Shown: one piece after another, positions 12,012 to 24,041 of the stretch
Numbering within the stretch: the stretch's first letter is position 1
Layout of the letters: the number at the start of each line of letters is the position of its first letter
Source: Leptodontidium sp. MPI-SDFR-AT-0119
Taxonomy: Eukaryota > Ascomycota > Leotiomycetes > Helotiales > Leptodontidiaceae
DNA: 64,000 nt
Direction of reading: 5' to 3'
NCBI GenBank assembly: GCA_020726505.1
Contig: JAHLEZ010000003.1
Span: 1,674,001-1,738,000 of the forward strand
Made by a program: the position numbers and the translations under genes
The notes under the pieces: generated by a model
What the model saw: the letters and a program-made list of their open reading frames with translations, nothing else
Told to the model about the DNA's origin: nothing
Databases searched by the model: none

Positions 12012-14201
12012 ATGTTGAACCTCAAGTCTTTCACTGTTGCTTCGGCAGCGCTCACACTCTTTTCCGGCGTCACTGCTTCAGGACTGTATCCTGTAAAGCG
12101 TAACGAGGAGCCGGCTCAGCCCTCTTGCACCGATTTCACTCCTTTCAAGTACGCAGGATGCTTTATTGATAACGGAAGTCCTCGTACCCTTTTGTATACC
12201 GGTCCCAGAAATTCAAACCAAACTGTACAGGATTGCGTTGCCTTCTGCAAAGGTAAATTTCACCTAGCATACACTTCTCTCCTGGTTCTGACGATAAATA
12301 GGAAATGACTACCAGTACGCTGGACTTGAATATGGCGAGGAGGTATGTCTAGGATTGGTCTCGGAATCTATGACTTCGCTGACTTTTGCAGTGCTTCTGT
12401 GGTGCTTCAGTCAATAACATTCAAGCCGATGAAGCCGACTGTAACATGTCCTGCACTGGAGACGATACTGAGATCTGTGGAGGTTTCAATCGCGTCAGTA
12501 TATATCAGGATCCTACCTTCCCCGTCGCCGATTCTACCACGATCTCCGACTACCAGAAGCTAGGCTGTTATTCTGAGGGCTCAGTGGGTCGTTCTCTTGC
12601 TTGGCGCCAGGACCAGGTTAGTGGAACGACCATGACCGTTGAGAAATGTCTTACTGCTTGCAAAGCTGGTGGTTTCTCCTTCACTGGCATCGAGTTTGCT
12701 TCAGAATGTTACTGGTATGTCTTTACCTGTTCCTAGCCCACCAATGTGGATATAGCCTTTATCGTGACCTGAACACTGCGAGGTAATGTCATAACTCACA
12801 GTGCTGACCCATGATTAGCGGTGTTGTTTTGGGTAACGGGACTCTGCCAGTGGACAGCAGCAATTGTGACATGCCCTGCAATGGTGACTCCACCGAAACC
12901 TGCGGTGGTCGTGGAACACTTGATCTCTACGTCGCCAAGGATTTGGAGTCTTCTGAGCCTTGTGAGGGTGGATCATCGTCATCCTCGAGTTCTACCATAT
13001 CGTCAACATCTACGTCGTCAAGTGAGTTGCATTGTGATATTCTTTGCTTGTTGGTTGTTTATTTACTGACAAACATGCAGCCTCCAGCAGCACGAAACCA
13101 CCGTATACCACATCTACAACTTCTTCATCTACACGCTCAACGACCTGTTCAACCAGTTCGTCTACGAGATCGACGACGGCATCAACTACGAAGCCACCGT
13201 CGTCTTCGTCGACTGTTCCCACAACGAGTAAGCCTCATTTGCTCTCCTAGATAAAATTTTCTTTCCACTCGACATAACATTCTAAGAATTAATGCTAACT
13301 TCAGATAGCAACCTCCAAGACAGCTTCTCTCTGCACCTCAACGTAAGTCCTCGCAAAGCCCGAGAAACATCTAACACTGCTAACAGACATCAGTACCACG
13401 ATTGCTCCTACCCCAACTTGCGAGTACAAGTGCGGTAACTGGTGCTCAAATCCTCTTCCAAAGTTCACTGACAAGAACACTTGTTGGTCTGCCTACTCAT
13501 CGTGCACTGTTCAAGTCGCATCCTGCTTCTTGAATGCTGGCTTCCCGGAGAGCATGAATTGTTTCCAATTTAGCAGCTGGTGCACTTCTATTTCTTCCTA
13601 CTGCAGCAGCTACTGCCCAGGGGGCAACTGCTCCAAGGAAGGATGCAAAAACAAATACCCACCTTCCGGTCCCTCAGTCCCAGCACCCAGCGTTTCCACA
13701 TCAGTCTACCCATGCCCAGCGCCAACCGCTAAGCCTAGCACCACTTCCACCACCGCATCTTCTACGACTGTCGTGCCGATTCCAACCGACACCAACATTT
13801 GCAAGCAACCACACAACCCTGGCAATGGGTATACCTCCTCCTCCCCTGTGGGAAGTATTGATCTCCCATGCTTGACTTGCAACAACGTCTATAACGAGTA
13901 CAAGTCGGGATACCCCTTTAAGCTCTACACCTCATCTCAATCCAAGAACTGCCCTTCATACCCCCGAGGCGGCAACAATGGACCAACACAAGCTTGCAAA
14001 GATGCTTGTGACAGTCAGTACAAGAGCTGTTTGAACACCTATGCTCAAAGCTGCAAGAATAGTCGAAGAAATCACCGCCGAGGAGATAGCTACGATTCGG
14101 CCACTCAAAAGTGCAAGAACCAATGGTATGATTGCTACAAGACCAACAGCAATGTGCAACCTGGCAACAGATGCGGCAGCTGGAATTCAGGATGGTACTA
14201 G
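12012..14201 (+). CDS. Secreted protein with two WSC domains and a Cys-rich C-terminal half (598 aa)
   Basis: Exons are 12012-12252, 12302-12342, 12392-12714, 12819-13021, 13081-13227, 13309-13342 and 13394-14201. All phases agree and give 598 residues. Residues 1-23 (MLNLKSFTVASAALTLFSGV onward) form a signal peptide. Two WSC carbohydrate-binding domains follow (about 36-125 and 143-230). Each has the family's cysteine spacing, for example YAGCF at the start and the repeated NCDMPC-type and TEICGG/TETCGG motifs at the end. A Ser/Thr-rich linker (about 240-330) is likely O-glycosylated. The C-terminal ~270 residues contain two further cysteine clusters with no Pfam domain that I recognise. 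No GPI signal or transmembrane helix is seen, so the product is probably secreted or wall-associated rather than a Wsc-type membrane sensor. WSC domains bind glucans or other wall polysaccharides in characterised fungal proteins. The binding target here is inferred. Confidence 0.9.
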
Positions 14202-15169
14202 ATGCATATCGCAGACTTCGGAGACACTGTTTTCTTTCTTGATTTAACTAGTCATGGCGACTACTCTACGTTCATAATGTTTTTACCTTAGTATTTAGTT
14301 TCTGTGACGGTGTGAATAAAAGGTGTGTAGAAGATTGGTAGCTAGCTGAAAGTAGTTGAAATTCAAATACTTTTGTAATCAAACAATCATCTCAGAATTC
14401 CTGAATCTGTTCTATTTGAGATGAGGTTACCACTCATCTCTGACATCATCTTGCGTTTGCCATCCAGACGGCCGAAGGGTCGATCCTCCCCTGTTCATGT
14501 GGAGGCAAGGTAACAAGCATCAATAACCCCTTCCCGCACACCGTTCCGTACCAACAAACAAATCAAGAACCCAGTTAATGAGCCAGTTTTTGGATTTGTT
14601 GCAAGCCGTACTTTTGGGTGTCTCACTCTTTTTCTTGTTTGGCATGTGGTTTGCTTTCGTGGTTTGTGAGGGAGTGAGGTGAGGGATATTGGGATAGTCC
14701 TTGAGGATTACCTTTCATAGGTATGATAGAGAAGCTGCCCAGTGACCCTCTTCATGATATCCCAATCCCATTGAGGCGGCGCTGTAACGCGTATATTAGT
14801 TTGAAGACCGATTCGATAAGCAGTCCCTTTGCGATTAAGGTGCTCAGGAAATAATGAGGGCTCGGGTGGTGTATATCCACACAAAGTGTAAACATATCAC
14901 AGCAGCTGCAATGATGTTTCTTCTACGACTATCTTCTTCATTTCTCAACCCAAGTCTTCATTTTATTCTAGGCGAAGATGCAACCTAGCACGGACGGACG
15001 GAACCATAGAACGCCTATTTAATTACAAGACAAGATAGGATGCATGCATGCAAAACGTGACCCCCCATAAAATCCTCCATCCCCAGATTTGACCCTCGAA
15101 ACGTAACGCAACGCTGCGCAACGCACCCGTAACCACACCAGCAGCCGGAAGAAAAAACCAACCCAAAAA
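14202..15169. other. Intergenic region between convergent genes
   Basis: It carries the 3' flanks of the WSC gene (+) and the eIF3a gene (-). I see no further gene. Confidence 0.5.
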
Positions 15170-18100
15170 TCAGTTCTTGTTTCGGAGGTGGGGAGGCACG
15201 AATCTTCCAGGTGCTCCGCTGGGTTTGAGAGAATCGGCTGATGGGGTCGCAGCTGGTGCAGGCGAGCCATCACGTCCTTCCTCACCACGTCCGGACCGAC
15301 CGCGCGATAGAGGAGCTCCTCCTGAAGATGAGGGGACTCGGGCTGCAGGGGCGGGACCGGATGACTCTCCACCGCTTGCCTTGGCTGCTTCTCTGTCTCT
15401 CCAGCTGGGCTTGCCACCCGCGAGGGCGATGCGAGGAGGACCTGTAGCAGCGGGACGATCATTCGAATCAGTTCGCTCCATTTGGGGAGCACGACTGGCT
15501 GGAGCAGCACGTGTCATTGGGGATTCATTGCGAGTTGATGGAACCTCTTTGCCCTCTGCTCTGAGCTTCTCCTTCTCTCTCCATCCCAACTTGGCGCCGG
15601 CAAGTGGCAATGGTGGTCTGACGGCTCCAGATGAACCGGTTCTCTCCATAGCAGGTGGTGGACCTCTGGGTGCGGCCTTGGCCTCTGCGCGTCTCTTCTC
15701 TGCTTCCTCGGCTCTGCGTGCTTGCAATGCAGCCATCTCCAAGGCCTCCTGTCTCTCCTTCTCGCGAATTGCCTTCAACTCAGCAAACTCAGCCTTCTTC
15801 TTCTCATCCCTAGCAGCCTTCTCCTCAGCCTCCTTTGCTGCGCGCTCTTCCTCCTCACGCAAGATGCGCTCTTGCTCGGCGATCTCTCTCTTCTCACGTG
15901 CCTTACGCTCGCGGAACTCCTTCTTGCGTAATGCCATAGCCTTCTCCAACTCTCTCTGAGCATCACGCCGGCGCTTCTCGAACTCGTCATGTCTGCGCTC
16001 AACGATTGTCTCTCTGTAGCTTTCGTAGTGGCTCACCAGACGGCTCAATCTGTGCTTGAGTTCGACGCTCTCGAGATGCTTAGCTTTGGCGTCCTTCAGA
16101 GTCTGCTCCTTGGTCTTTTCATAGGCAGCCAAGTCCTTCTCGCGTTGCGAAGCATAGTCTTCAGGCAACTTCTTGGCTTCCTCCTTTCGGAAAGCTCGCT
16201 CAAGATGGTCGATACGCTTGCCGGTCACGCGAAGTTTCTCAGTCATGCTGTTCTTCTCTTGCTCAAGTTGGGCGAGTTTCATCCGGCGGATGTCGTCACT
16301 GCCAATGTTGTCAAGGTTCTCGATATCAATAATATCGTTCCCCTTCATCTTGAGATCAGCAATCTGTTTCTTGAGCTCCTCCTTGCGCACTCTCTCCAGC
16401 TCTGCCTTCAGACGCTTCTCTTCACGGTCCTTTTGCTCCTGTGCAAGTCGCTTGTCCTCAGCTTCCTGGAGTTGAGCAGCCTTGATGCGTTTCCGAGTTG
16501 CGTCTTCCTTCTCCTTTCTTGCTTGAATCTCAGACGCCTCCTCCTTCCGCTTCGTGATGACCTCCTTTCGTGACAGAATGTCGAGATGCTCCTGCTCGGC
16601 GCCAGCCCTGGCTCTAGCGTATGCCGCATCCCGAGCCTTGATTCTTGACTCATTATATGAAGGATCGGTATATTGGCAGGTAATGAAGAGAGCTCTGGCC
16701 AGGCGGGTTAATTGAGTTCGCACGATTTCGGAGGGAGTGCTTTGGAGTCGTTGGACGGAGGAAGTCTCGCTTTCAGCAGAACCGCTGCCAGAGTTGGCCT
16801 GAACAGCCTTGGTAGAGGAGAAGACATCGGTATCGAAGCTGAGAACACCAGTAGCGTGATCCATGCGAATAGCAAGGTCACCCTTCTTGTTTCCGTTCAT
16901 GATGAACTTCTCAATAGTGTCTCTGCTGACTTGGAAAGGCTCGGGGAACTTGGCAAGGTTCTCAACAAACTCGAGATCAACAGTCTCATACACTTGAGAG
17001 AGCTGTTGGAAGAGTCTGGTAAGAATAACTTGCTGAAGGGGCAAAACGTATTTCTCCATATCAGGATCGGTGCCGATCTTGGACAGGATTGGAGAGATCT
17101 TTTGGCAAATAGACAGTGGGTGGAACTCAACCTCAAGGATTTGGTAGAGCTCACGAATCTCTGGGCGAGCACGCTTCAAGAGACCCTTACTCATGGCATC
17201 CTTAAACAAAACTGCACGAGTGGGGGCTTGGGCCATGCCGAGGAGATGCGTGAGACGAGAGTTCTTGTTCTTCTTGGCCTCGTCAATGTCGACCAGAGCA
17301 CCGCGGGATCTCGAAGTGCTGATAACGGGAATGGCAAGAGCAGATAGGAGGACGAAAGAAGCAGCCTTGGACAGATCTGCCTCGGAAGTCGCTGGGTTAT
17401 CGGCCTTTTTGCTCTGACCGGCTGCAACCATAGAGGCAGATTGGCGGAGGAGGTTGTAGTATCGGGACCAAGCAGCAGCATGGAACAGATAGTTCTCTCC
17501 GACCAAAAAGATACGGGTCAACTTCTCGTAGTAGTTGGCCATCATAACATTCTTTGGGGGGCGCTTGCTGAGGTTGAGCAGGGTATGGATATCCTCAACA
17601 CTTCTGAAAGCCTCTTGCCATAACTCAAGCTCAACTGCGACATTCAACTGTTGGAAACGAGTCTCGAGATGGCGTTGGAGAGTATCCGGGTCGTTGAGGT
17701 TGATAGCGTGCATCTGAGCAGAGTACTTGGCAGCAGTCTGAACATGGTTTCGGAGGAGCTCGCAGAGTCTGCGGAATTCGGTCTTTCGAGTATACTTCTG
17801 GCAGAACTCGAAGGCTTGCATCGCAGTGCTTTGATACATAATCTCCAATCTTGCATTGTTTCTGAGGATGTCCAAAACCGTTCTGTATGTCTCCCAGAGA
17901 AACTTGAGCCATGGCGTAACGATAGCCCGATCTGTGCGGTCTCGAGATTGTTCGCCGGAAACGGTGGAGAGAAGGATGGATTCTGGGGTTTCGGTGGCTT
18001 CGAGATCGTCCACACCAGTTGTCGCGTCAGTCGTCTCGAGGGAGGATTGAACTTCGTCGGCCTTGGCTTGTGCTGTCTTCACCTTCTCTTCTGCCAACTC

Positions 18101-18456
18101 GATAAACTTCTTCAAAACCAACTGTGCCGTAGATATTAGCACTGCAATGCTCACCTTGCGCCTGATGGGATAGATTTCCTCCTCACCTCGATTGTGCCAA
18201 CATTTGTGTTCTGGCTGATATTCTTGTACTGGTATAAGGCATCCTTTGCGAGTTTTCCCTTCTTTTGCTCGACGGATTGCTCGACGAGCAGGAGCATAAC
18301 CGGCTCCAGGGACGTGATAGGGGCATTTCGGCTTCTCTTGGAAGTGATGTGTTCGTGGAGGAGACTCAAGGCAGCGGGTGACTGGCCCACGCCCATGAGC
18401 TCATGAGCGCGCTTCAGCACATTCTCCGGCTTGGTGTGGGGTGGCGGAGGAGGCAT
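15170..18456 (-). CDS. tif32: Translation initiation factor eIF3 subunit a
   Basis: The largest core subunit of eIF3. It scaffolds the complex on the 40S ribosome in the cytoplasm. Exon 1 is 18456-18187 (90 codons) and exon 2 is 18121-15170, with a 65-nt GTGAGG...CACAG intron. The product is 1073 residues, normal for fungal eIF3a. The start chosen is ATG at 18456 ([20 protein letters not shown]). The reading frame stays open slightly upstream but without another ATG. The N-terminal half holds the helical TPR-like/PCI region, with strongly conserved stretches such as [20 protein letters not shown] and [20 protein letters not shown]. From about residue 590 to 900 lies a long, highly charged coiled coil rich in Arg, Lys and Glu. 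The C-terminus is Pro/Gly/Ser-rich and ends in [12 protein letters not shown]. It diverges from the G-gamma gene across 737 bp. Confidence 0.97.
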
Positions 18457-19193
18457 GATGGGCAACTTGCTGATGGGTTCACGGTCAGCTCGATGCAGTT
18501 GTTTGGTCGCGACGATGAGGTTTTGACTCCAAATTCTTTGGTGTGGGCGTCAGGCGCTCCACACAACCGAATTTAGCGAGGGGCCGAATGCCTGATTCAT
18601 GCCTGATGATCAAGGCTGCTATGACTGTTTTGCGGGTACAAGGGCAGCACTGGATGCTCCTCACACTTTCTGCTGTTCAGACTTTTAAAAATGCATCCAC
18701 CGGTATATGGGAATTAAAGCCCAGATAGTTGAAAAGAACTTTTCTCCGTAATAGCACGGAACTTTTCAAAAATTATGAATACCTAGACTTCAAGACATTA
18801 TTCACTCATCATTGCCGTGCAGAGTTACATTTCCAGGCTCGGAAGTACCTAGTGCCGCTTTTATTCCGGGACTGGTGTCTTCTAAGCGTTAGGCTAACCC
18901 GCTCTTGAACCTCCCCAAATTGCTGACTTGCCCAGCGTCTGAAGGGGTAGGGACAGAGCGACTTGAACTTCACCTGCAGTCCAGTTCTCTCTCAATCCCA
19001 CGGCCGACCTCCCAATCGCCTCAACAGCTGTCCAGGAAGCTGTCGCAAACTCCTAATACCCTGATACCAGTCAGTCTTCAGGTACGCCGAGCTCACGTCT
19101 CGTCCCTCCAGCCCGTCGGCACAGAACAAAGCCTAACACGCTCGGCAAGTTGATTAGGAGTCGCGACCGCCCCCGACCGACGATTCCTTCAAC
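18457..19193. promoter_or_regulatory. Divergent promoter region of the eIF3a and G-gamma genes
   Basis: A 737-bp gap lies between two genes transcribed away from each other. No coding sequence is visible. Both promoters and leaders must lie here. No specific operator could be assigned. Confidence 0.6.
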
Positions 19194-19583
19194 ATGCCTT
19201 CTGGATACTCCTCTCGCGAAGACCCCGGTCAGATCAAGAAGAACAAGCAATCGATGGCAGACCTCAAGCTACGACGCCTCACGGAATTGAACACACGTCT
19301 GAGGGAGGATTTGGAGAGAGAACGTATCCCGGTTTCGCAAGCATCAAAAAGGTATTCATCGAACAGACACTGCAGACACAAAGCCGCAAGCTGACAAACT
19401 CAAAAGCATCATCTCCTACACGAACAGCACGAAAGATTTCATGGTACCATCGGTTTGGGGCACTGTTGACAAGAAGGACGACCCCTACGCACCACAACGT
19501 AAGCTTGACCGGCTCCAACAACACGAAGTACATCTACTAACTCGTCCAACACAGAATCCGGAGGCTGCTGCGCTGTCATGTAG
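19194..19583 (+). CDS. gng1: Heterotrimeric G-protein gamma subunit
   Basis: Partner of G-beta in fungal G-protein signalling, anchored to the plasma membrane by a lipid on its C-terminus. Exons are 19194-19351, 19407-19498 and 19555-19583, giving 92 residues. The protein begins MPSGYSSREDPGQIKKNKQS. It contains the coiled-coil helix MADLKLRRLTELNTRLREDL and then KSIISYTNSTKDFMVPSVWG. The last exon is only 29 nt and encodes the end SGGCCAVM. This is a CaaX box (CAVM) preceded by a second cysteine, so farnesylation and a neighbouring palmitoylation are expected from the family. Length and layout match other filamentous-fungus gamma subunits. The gene shares its promoter region with eIF3a. The identification is firm; the symbol follows Neurospora usage. 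Confidence 0.95.
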
Positions 19584-20172
19584 TCCCACCTATGCGATGA
19601 AGTTCGAGATCAACAGGCGTTCACAGGCGTAATGGATAAGTCTGCGATAATACCTCTCTATCGGCATCAATCAGCGTTAGCGGATAGTTTTCACGACGAG
19701 GCTCGCAACCGATGGATCAGATGAGACGAGACGAGATGAGGAGCATGTAATATTTTCCGGTGGTGGTTTTTTTTTTTTTTTTGTCTTTGCAGTAGGGGCT
19801 GCTACTTCTTGTGTATAAGTTACAGAATGATTCACGAGGGCGCGTCGTCATGCCATAATCAATGGCGCATTTCCTTCCCAAACCAACCTCCTTCCATTCG
19901 ACCTTGAATTGAAATGTGAGGTCCCCAATTTTTTGTGCTCTTTGGGGTTTGGTTGGGTGGTGTCCCCGGACAAGCGAACTCCGTATATTCAGGAATACCC
20001 GGCGGGCCAAATACATGACCCTGATATCAAACCACGAAATCCCTACTTTCATAGGACTCCGAGTCAAGTTTCCTTCCTAGAGTTAAAGACTACATCGAAT
20101 TTCTACATCGCCGTATCGCTGCTTCACTACCCCGAACCTTGCAGTAACCCACAAGACCCTTCTTCCACAGCG
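19584..20172. other. Intergenic region
   Basis: It holds the 3' flank of the G-gamma gene, a T-rich run (about 19768-19782) and the upstream region of the Rdx-family gene. No gene is seen. Confidence 0.5.
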
Positions 20173-21702
20173 ATGGAGAACCAACAGAACGGACCCTTGC
20201 CACCACGATACCCTCGAGTAACAATCGAGTTCTGCACACAATGCAAGTGGTTACTAAGGTCAGTTCAAATCACTTCAGCATCTCTCACCTGGATCTTCCT
20301 TCCCTTCACCAAAGGTAACCTTTTCCCAAGACCCAACAGACTAACCTCCCCCAGGGCCGCCTACGTAAGTTCCCCATCCCATCTGCCAACTCTCCAACGC
20401 CATCCATCCATCCATCCATCCATCCATCTCACAGACACCACCGGACTTGATCTTCTTCACTTCAATCCAGGAAAAACTCCCCATCCCCAGCCTCCCCCAT
20501 ACCGTTTCAGCCTCCCCTCAGAGCCTGCACTCCCCCACATCGTCTCAGCTTGAATCGGGTCGGCACACGGCACGTGATGCAATGCGATGCCTTCTTGAGA
20601 TGGAGGTGGATCTTCAGCAGGGGGGACCATGAAACATTCGTTCCAATCGAGCTGTACTATGGTGTTTCTTGCTATATTGCGGAGCGCTTATGCTGTTGGG
20701 ATGTGGTCGGGATATGTTGCTGGGATATTGCTGATGTTTTTGTCTTGGGATAGTTTGCGCAGGAGTTAATGTCCACGTTCTCGACTTCTTTGGGTGAAGT
20801 AAGTCCTTTCTTGTCATATATTCCTTCTATTACAATGCATTATATAAGTACAAGAACGAAAACAGTTTCCAAAAACCCCTCAACGCTTTTGAGATCCGTG
20901 TTGTTGTCATGTTCTGTACTTATCCATGGTTTAGGTAGCATTACAACCCTCGACAGGAGGAACATTCATCGTTAATCTACAGACTGAGAGTCTGAGTGAG
21001 GCCCAAGGCTTCCCAGTTACGATTAACCAGCATTTGCTCTGGGATCGAAAGGCGGAAGGCGGGTTTCCTGGTATGTGACTTGAACCCCTGGGGTATTTCA
21101 TCGCTGGTGTTTTTCTTGTCAAGTCTCTAGTTACTTTCAGCACGTAGAGTCTACCTCGCTCGACATAGCCCTGCTAATGAAGTCGAATGCAGAAACGAAA
21201 GAACTCAAGCGCAGAGTCCGAGATATCATAGATCCCAAGCGCGATCTTGGCCATGTAGATGGGAAGAAGAGTATGTCTTTCCCCTTCTCCTCTCCCCCCT
21301 TTTCTTTTTGCCACCTGCCTATAAAACCCGTACTAAACACCTCTTACAGGCACATCCACAAACGCAGAACCATCCACAGCCACATCTGCATCCGCATCTT
21401 CAAACCCCTCATCCCAAGAACCAACACCTCAAAACACAACCGGAACCAACACGCCCATCCCACGTGCCATCAACCGGTTGCATGCTGCAGTGAGCGGTGA
21501 CGAGAGGAAGTTCACTCCGATGGATGTTGATGTTAATTCGAGGCCGGGTTCGAGTAGAGGGGATGTTGCTGGGGAGCTTGGAGGGGAGGGTGGGGGAGGA
21601 GAGGTTTTGAATTCTAGGGGCAAGATTCAGGTTGGTGGTGAGAATGAGGGTGGAGGGAGTGGGTATTGTAGACCGGGAGAGGATTGTGAGGATTGTGCTT
21701 AG
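20173..21702 (+). CDS. Rdx (SelT/SelW/SelH-like) thioredoxin-fold protein, 235 aa, 6 exons
   Basis: Member of the Rdx family (PF10262), small thioredoxin-like proteins thought to act in redox reactions. Exons are 20173-20258, 20355-20364 (10 nt only), 20754-20798, 20935-21070, 21193-21270 and 21350-21702. All join in phase. The family core is clear: RVTIEFCTQCKWLLRAAYFA carries the redox motif C-x2-C (Cys in place of selenocysteine). It is followed by STSLGEVALQPSTGGTFIV, then HLLWDRKAEGGFPETKELKR and RDIIDPKRDLGHVDGKK. After residue ~118 a 117-residue extension follows. It is Ser/Thr/Ala-rich, then Gly/Glu-rich, and ends GYCRPGEDCEDCA with three further cysteines. That tail is much longer than the usual family member. 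The third intron-like gap (20365-20753) is long and contains a CATC microsatellite. The 10-nt exon encodes only the end of Arg plus Ala-Ala-Tyr and is required to keep the conserved sequence. Confidence 0.9.
20403..20428. repeat. CATC microsatellite within an intron
   Basis: Six or more CATC units lie inside the long intron of the Rdx-family gene. Confidence 0.85.
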
Positions 21703-24041
21703 TTCTTAGAACTTAGCAGAGCGAGAGAGATGGAGGATTTGCGAGAAGGAAGATATGAGGATGGGAGGGAAACTAGCTAGCAGGTGCTTTGTTTACATCA
21801 CAGATAGCAAGCAGCACGAGGATGAGGATGAGTATGAATTTATGTGATATTTCAAGATCTGATCTGATCGCTTTTCAATATGACTCGGTGCATTGCGATT
21901 GTCCTCATGAATATGAACGATGCTGGACATTGTCATGCTGCAGTTGCTCTTCATTCACATGGGTACATTCACAGCTAGACGAATTCCAAATGGTAAGATC
22001 TCAAATTCTGTGTATCATCGATTTGATCTTGAATGTGGCAAAGTAGAGCCAAAAAGGTAGATATCACTGTGCATTATCAAGACCGACGAATCTTTGGTGA
22101 GCATTAGCTGATTTGCTGGAGTATTCTCGGCTGCTCCTTGGTTGTCAGCCTTGCTCGACTAATAATCGAATGTCCTTTACAATGCCACTGAGCATTGATA
22201 GATGACAGAACGACAAACATATCAAGAGGATTATGACAACAGTTGTTTGTTAGTATATATTATAAATGTTAGTCACCGGATTTAGTGTCTAGTATTAGCT
22301 TCAGCCCCCCCTCCCCTCGGTACGGTACCCCTGAGAAGATCCAGGTCGTTCGATCTTTAATTAGAAAAATACCCCTCACAATTGCACTTTTAAATTGATG
22401 CAAACAACCAGACGGCAAACCGTACAAAAGAAGAACATGGGCACGCGATCTTCCTGATCAAAGTATCCGTCGAAGATCCAAGAAGTTCCCTGATGATGAT
22501 CTCCACGTAGGGGGGTTTTTTTTTTCGTTTTTTGATGTGGAGAGATATGCTTCTCCAAAAGTGGACCAACGTCGTCACGGAGCCCTTAGAAGAAGCTCAG
22601 CAGAAAGTAAATGCAAGGAATCTTAACCAATGCCTAGCTAGCCATTCGAGGAGGAATGAGGGGTGTTGCAGTGCAGTTGCAGTCTAGAAGCAGCGAGAGG
22701 TTCAAGCTGGATCTGTTGCATAAGCGCCAGAAGTCTTTGCTGCTTACGCACGGCACTGGCACAACTGGCAGGCATTCGACGGCGTCAGTTTGAGAATCTA
22801 AATCCCGGGATGTTGATTTGGTCAGCGTAGGAGGGGAGGGAGGGGAAGGGGTATGTATGTATGTATGGGTGAGTTGAGGCAACAACTCCTTACTTGCCCT
22901 GCCCTGCCCTGCCCTCGACCTCCTTTCTTCCAACAACAACATCCACCCATCCTCGAACACCATCGACGAACAACTGAACTGATTCCGGCGACTGCGATCA
23001 CGCACCCCATCTGACTGACTCCCAGCAATCAATCCCCTCACCTACCTATTTGTGTTGCTTTGGTGACTTGACTGACCAGACTGACATTCTTGTCGTGCAC
23101 ACAAACTTTAATCCCACACCGCATTCCACAGCCTGAGCCCGAGTCTGATCCTGAGCCTCCCACTCATATCCGTGCAGCGCCCCAGACCACACCAGCCAGC
23201 CAGCCAGCCAGAACCCCTCTGCTGCGTTGAAGCTCCCGACGACATCTGCCCTTTGCTCTACACTACATACAGTACACTCCGAGTACCAGTGCACAGAGGC
23301 ATCTCATCTGTTCTCTTCTCTCGCGCAACCCCTCTTCATCCGCCCCCTCCGGCCAGTTCATACATTGTGCAACGTTGTGTCCAAGCAGAGCAGAGCATAG
23401 CCTTCTCGCCTTTTTAAGGCTCTCGTTTATCAAAGCCGCGCTTGTCCAAAACACAGAAAGAGAAATCCGAACGAGCCCGCCCGCAACACCAACTTTCAAC
23501 CTCACACCTCACTTCACCTCACCTGCCCTCGACGAGTCTCAACCCGCCCGCCCGCACATCCATCTCACCTTTCATTCACCAGCATAGTCTGTGAATAGGC
23601 GAACGCAGCCCAAGGCCGCAGTTAATCCCTCGACGACCCTTCTCCTTCCATCGCGTCGCCATCTCCAAAGGTGAACCTTTTCATCACCCGCCCACCTCCG
23701 ACCTTTCTATTCCGGAACGACAAAGGCGACCACTAACTCGTGCATCCCCTCATACCGCGCGGCTTTCTGCAGAAAGCTCCATTGAGGCCGATCTCACTTC
23801 ATTGTATGTTTCCCACTCTGCACTCTTTGTTGAGGATCCTGTCAACGCGCCGCCAAATTTGCACCTCCCAATTTTGTCAGCCTCATACTAATCGTCAACG
23901 CGTGCCAGATCGAGAAGTGAATCACAGTCCTCCTAACAGCGGATTCGAATCTACAAAGTTCACCAACCCCCACCCTACACAAACTGCGGAAGCCCCAAAC
24001 ACAACCCCGTCTCCCTTCTTCCCCAAGAGAGGACAGAAGCC
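21703..24041. other. Intergenic region and PP1 leader
   Basis: No coding gene is seen. The last 1 kb is CT/CA-rich and probably forms the promoter and long leader of the PP1 gene. A probable leader intron lies at 23804-23908 (GTATGT donor, TACTAAT branch-like site, CAG acceptor). Short repeats include CCCTG units near 22889-22915 and CCAG units near 23195. Confidence 0.5.

Noticed and set aside
15177..15959. Plus-strand 260-codon frame
   Set aside because: It is the antisense shadow of the charged C-terminal part of eIF3a.
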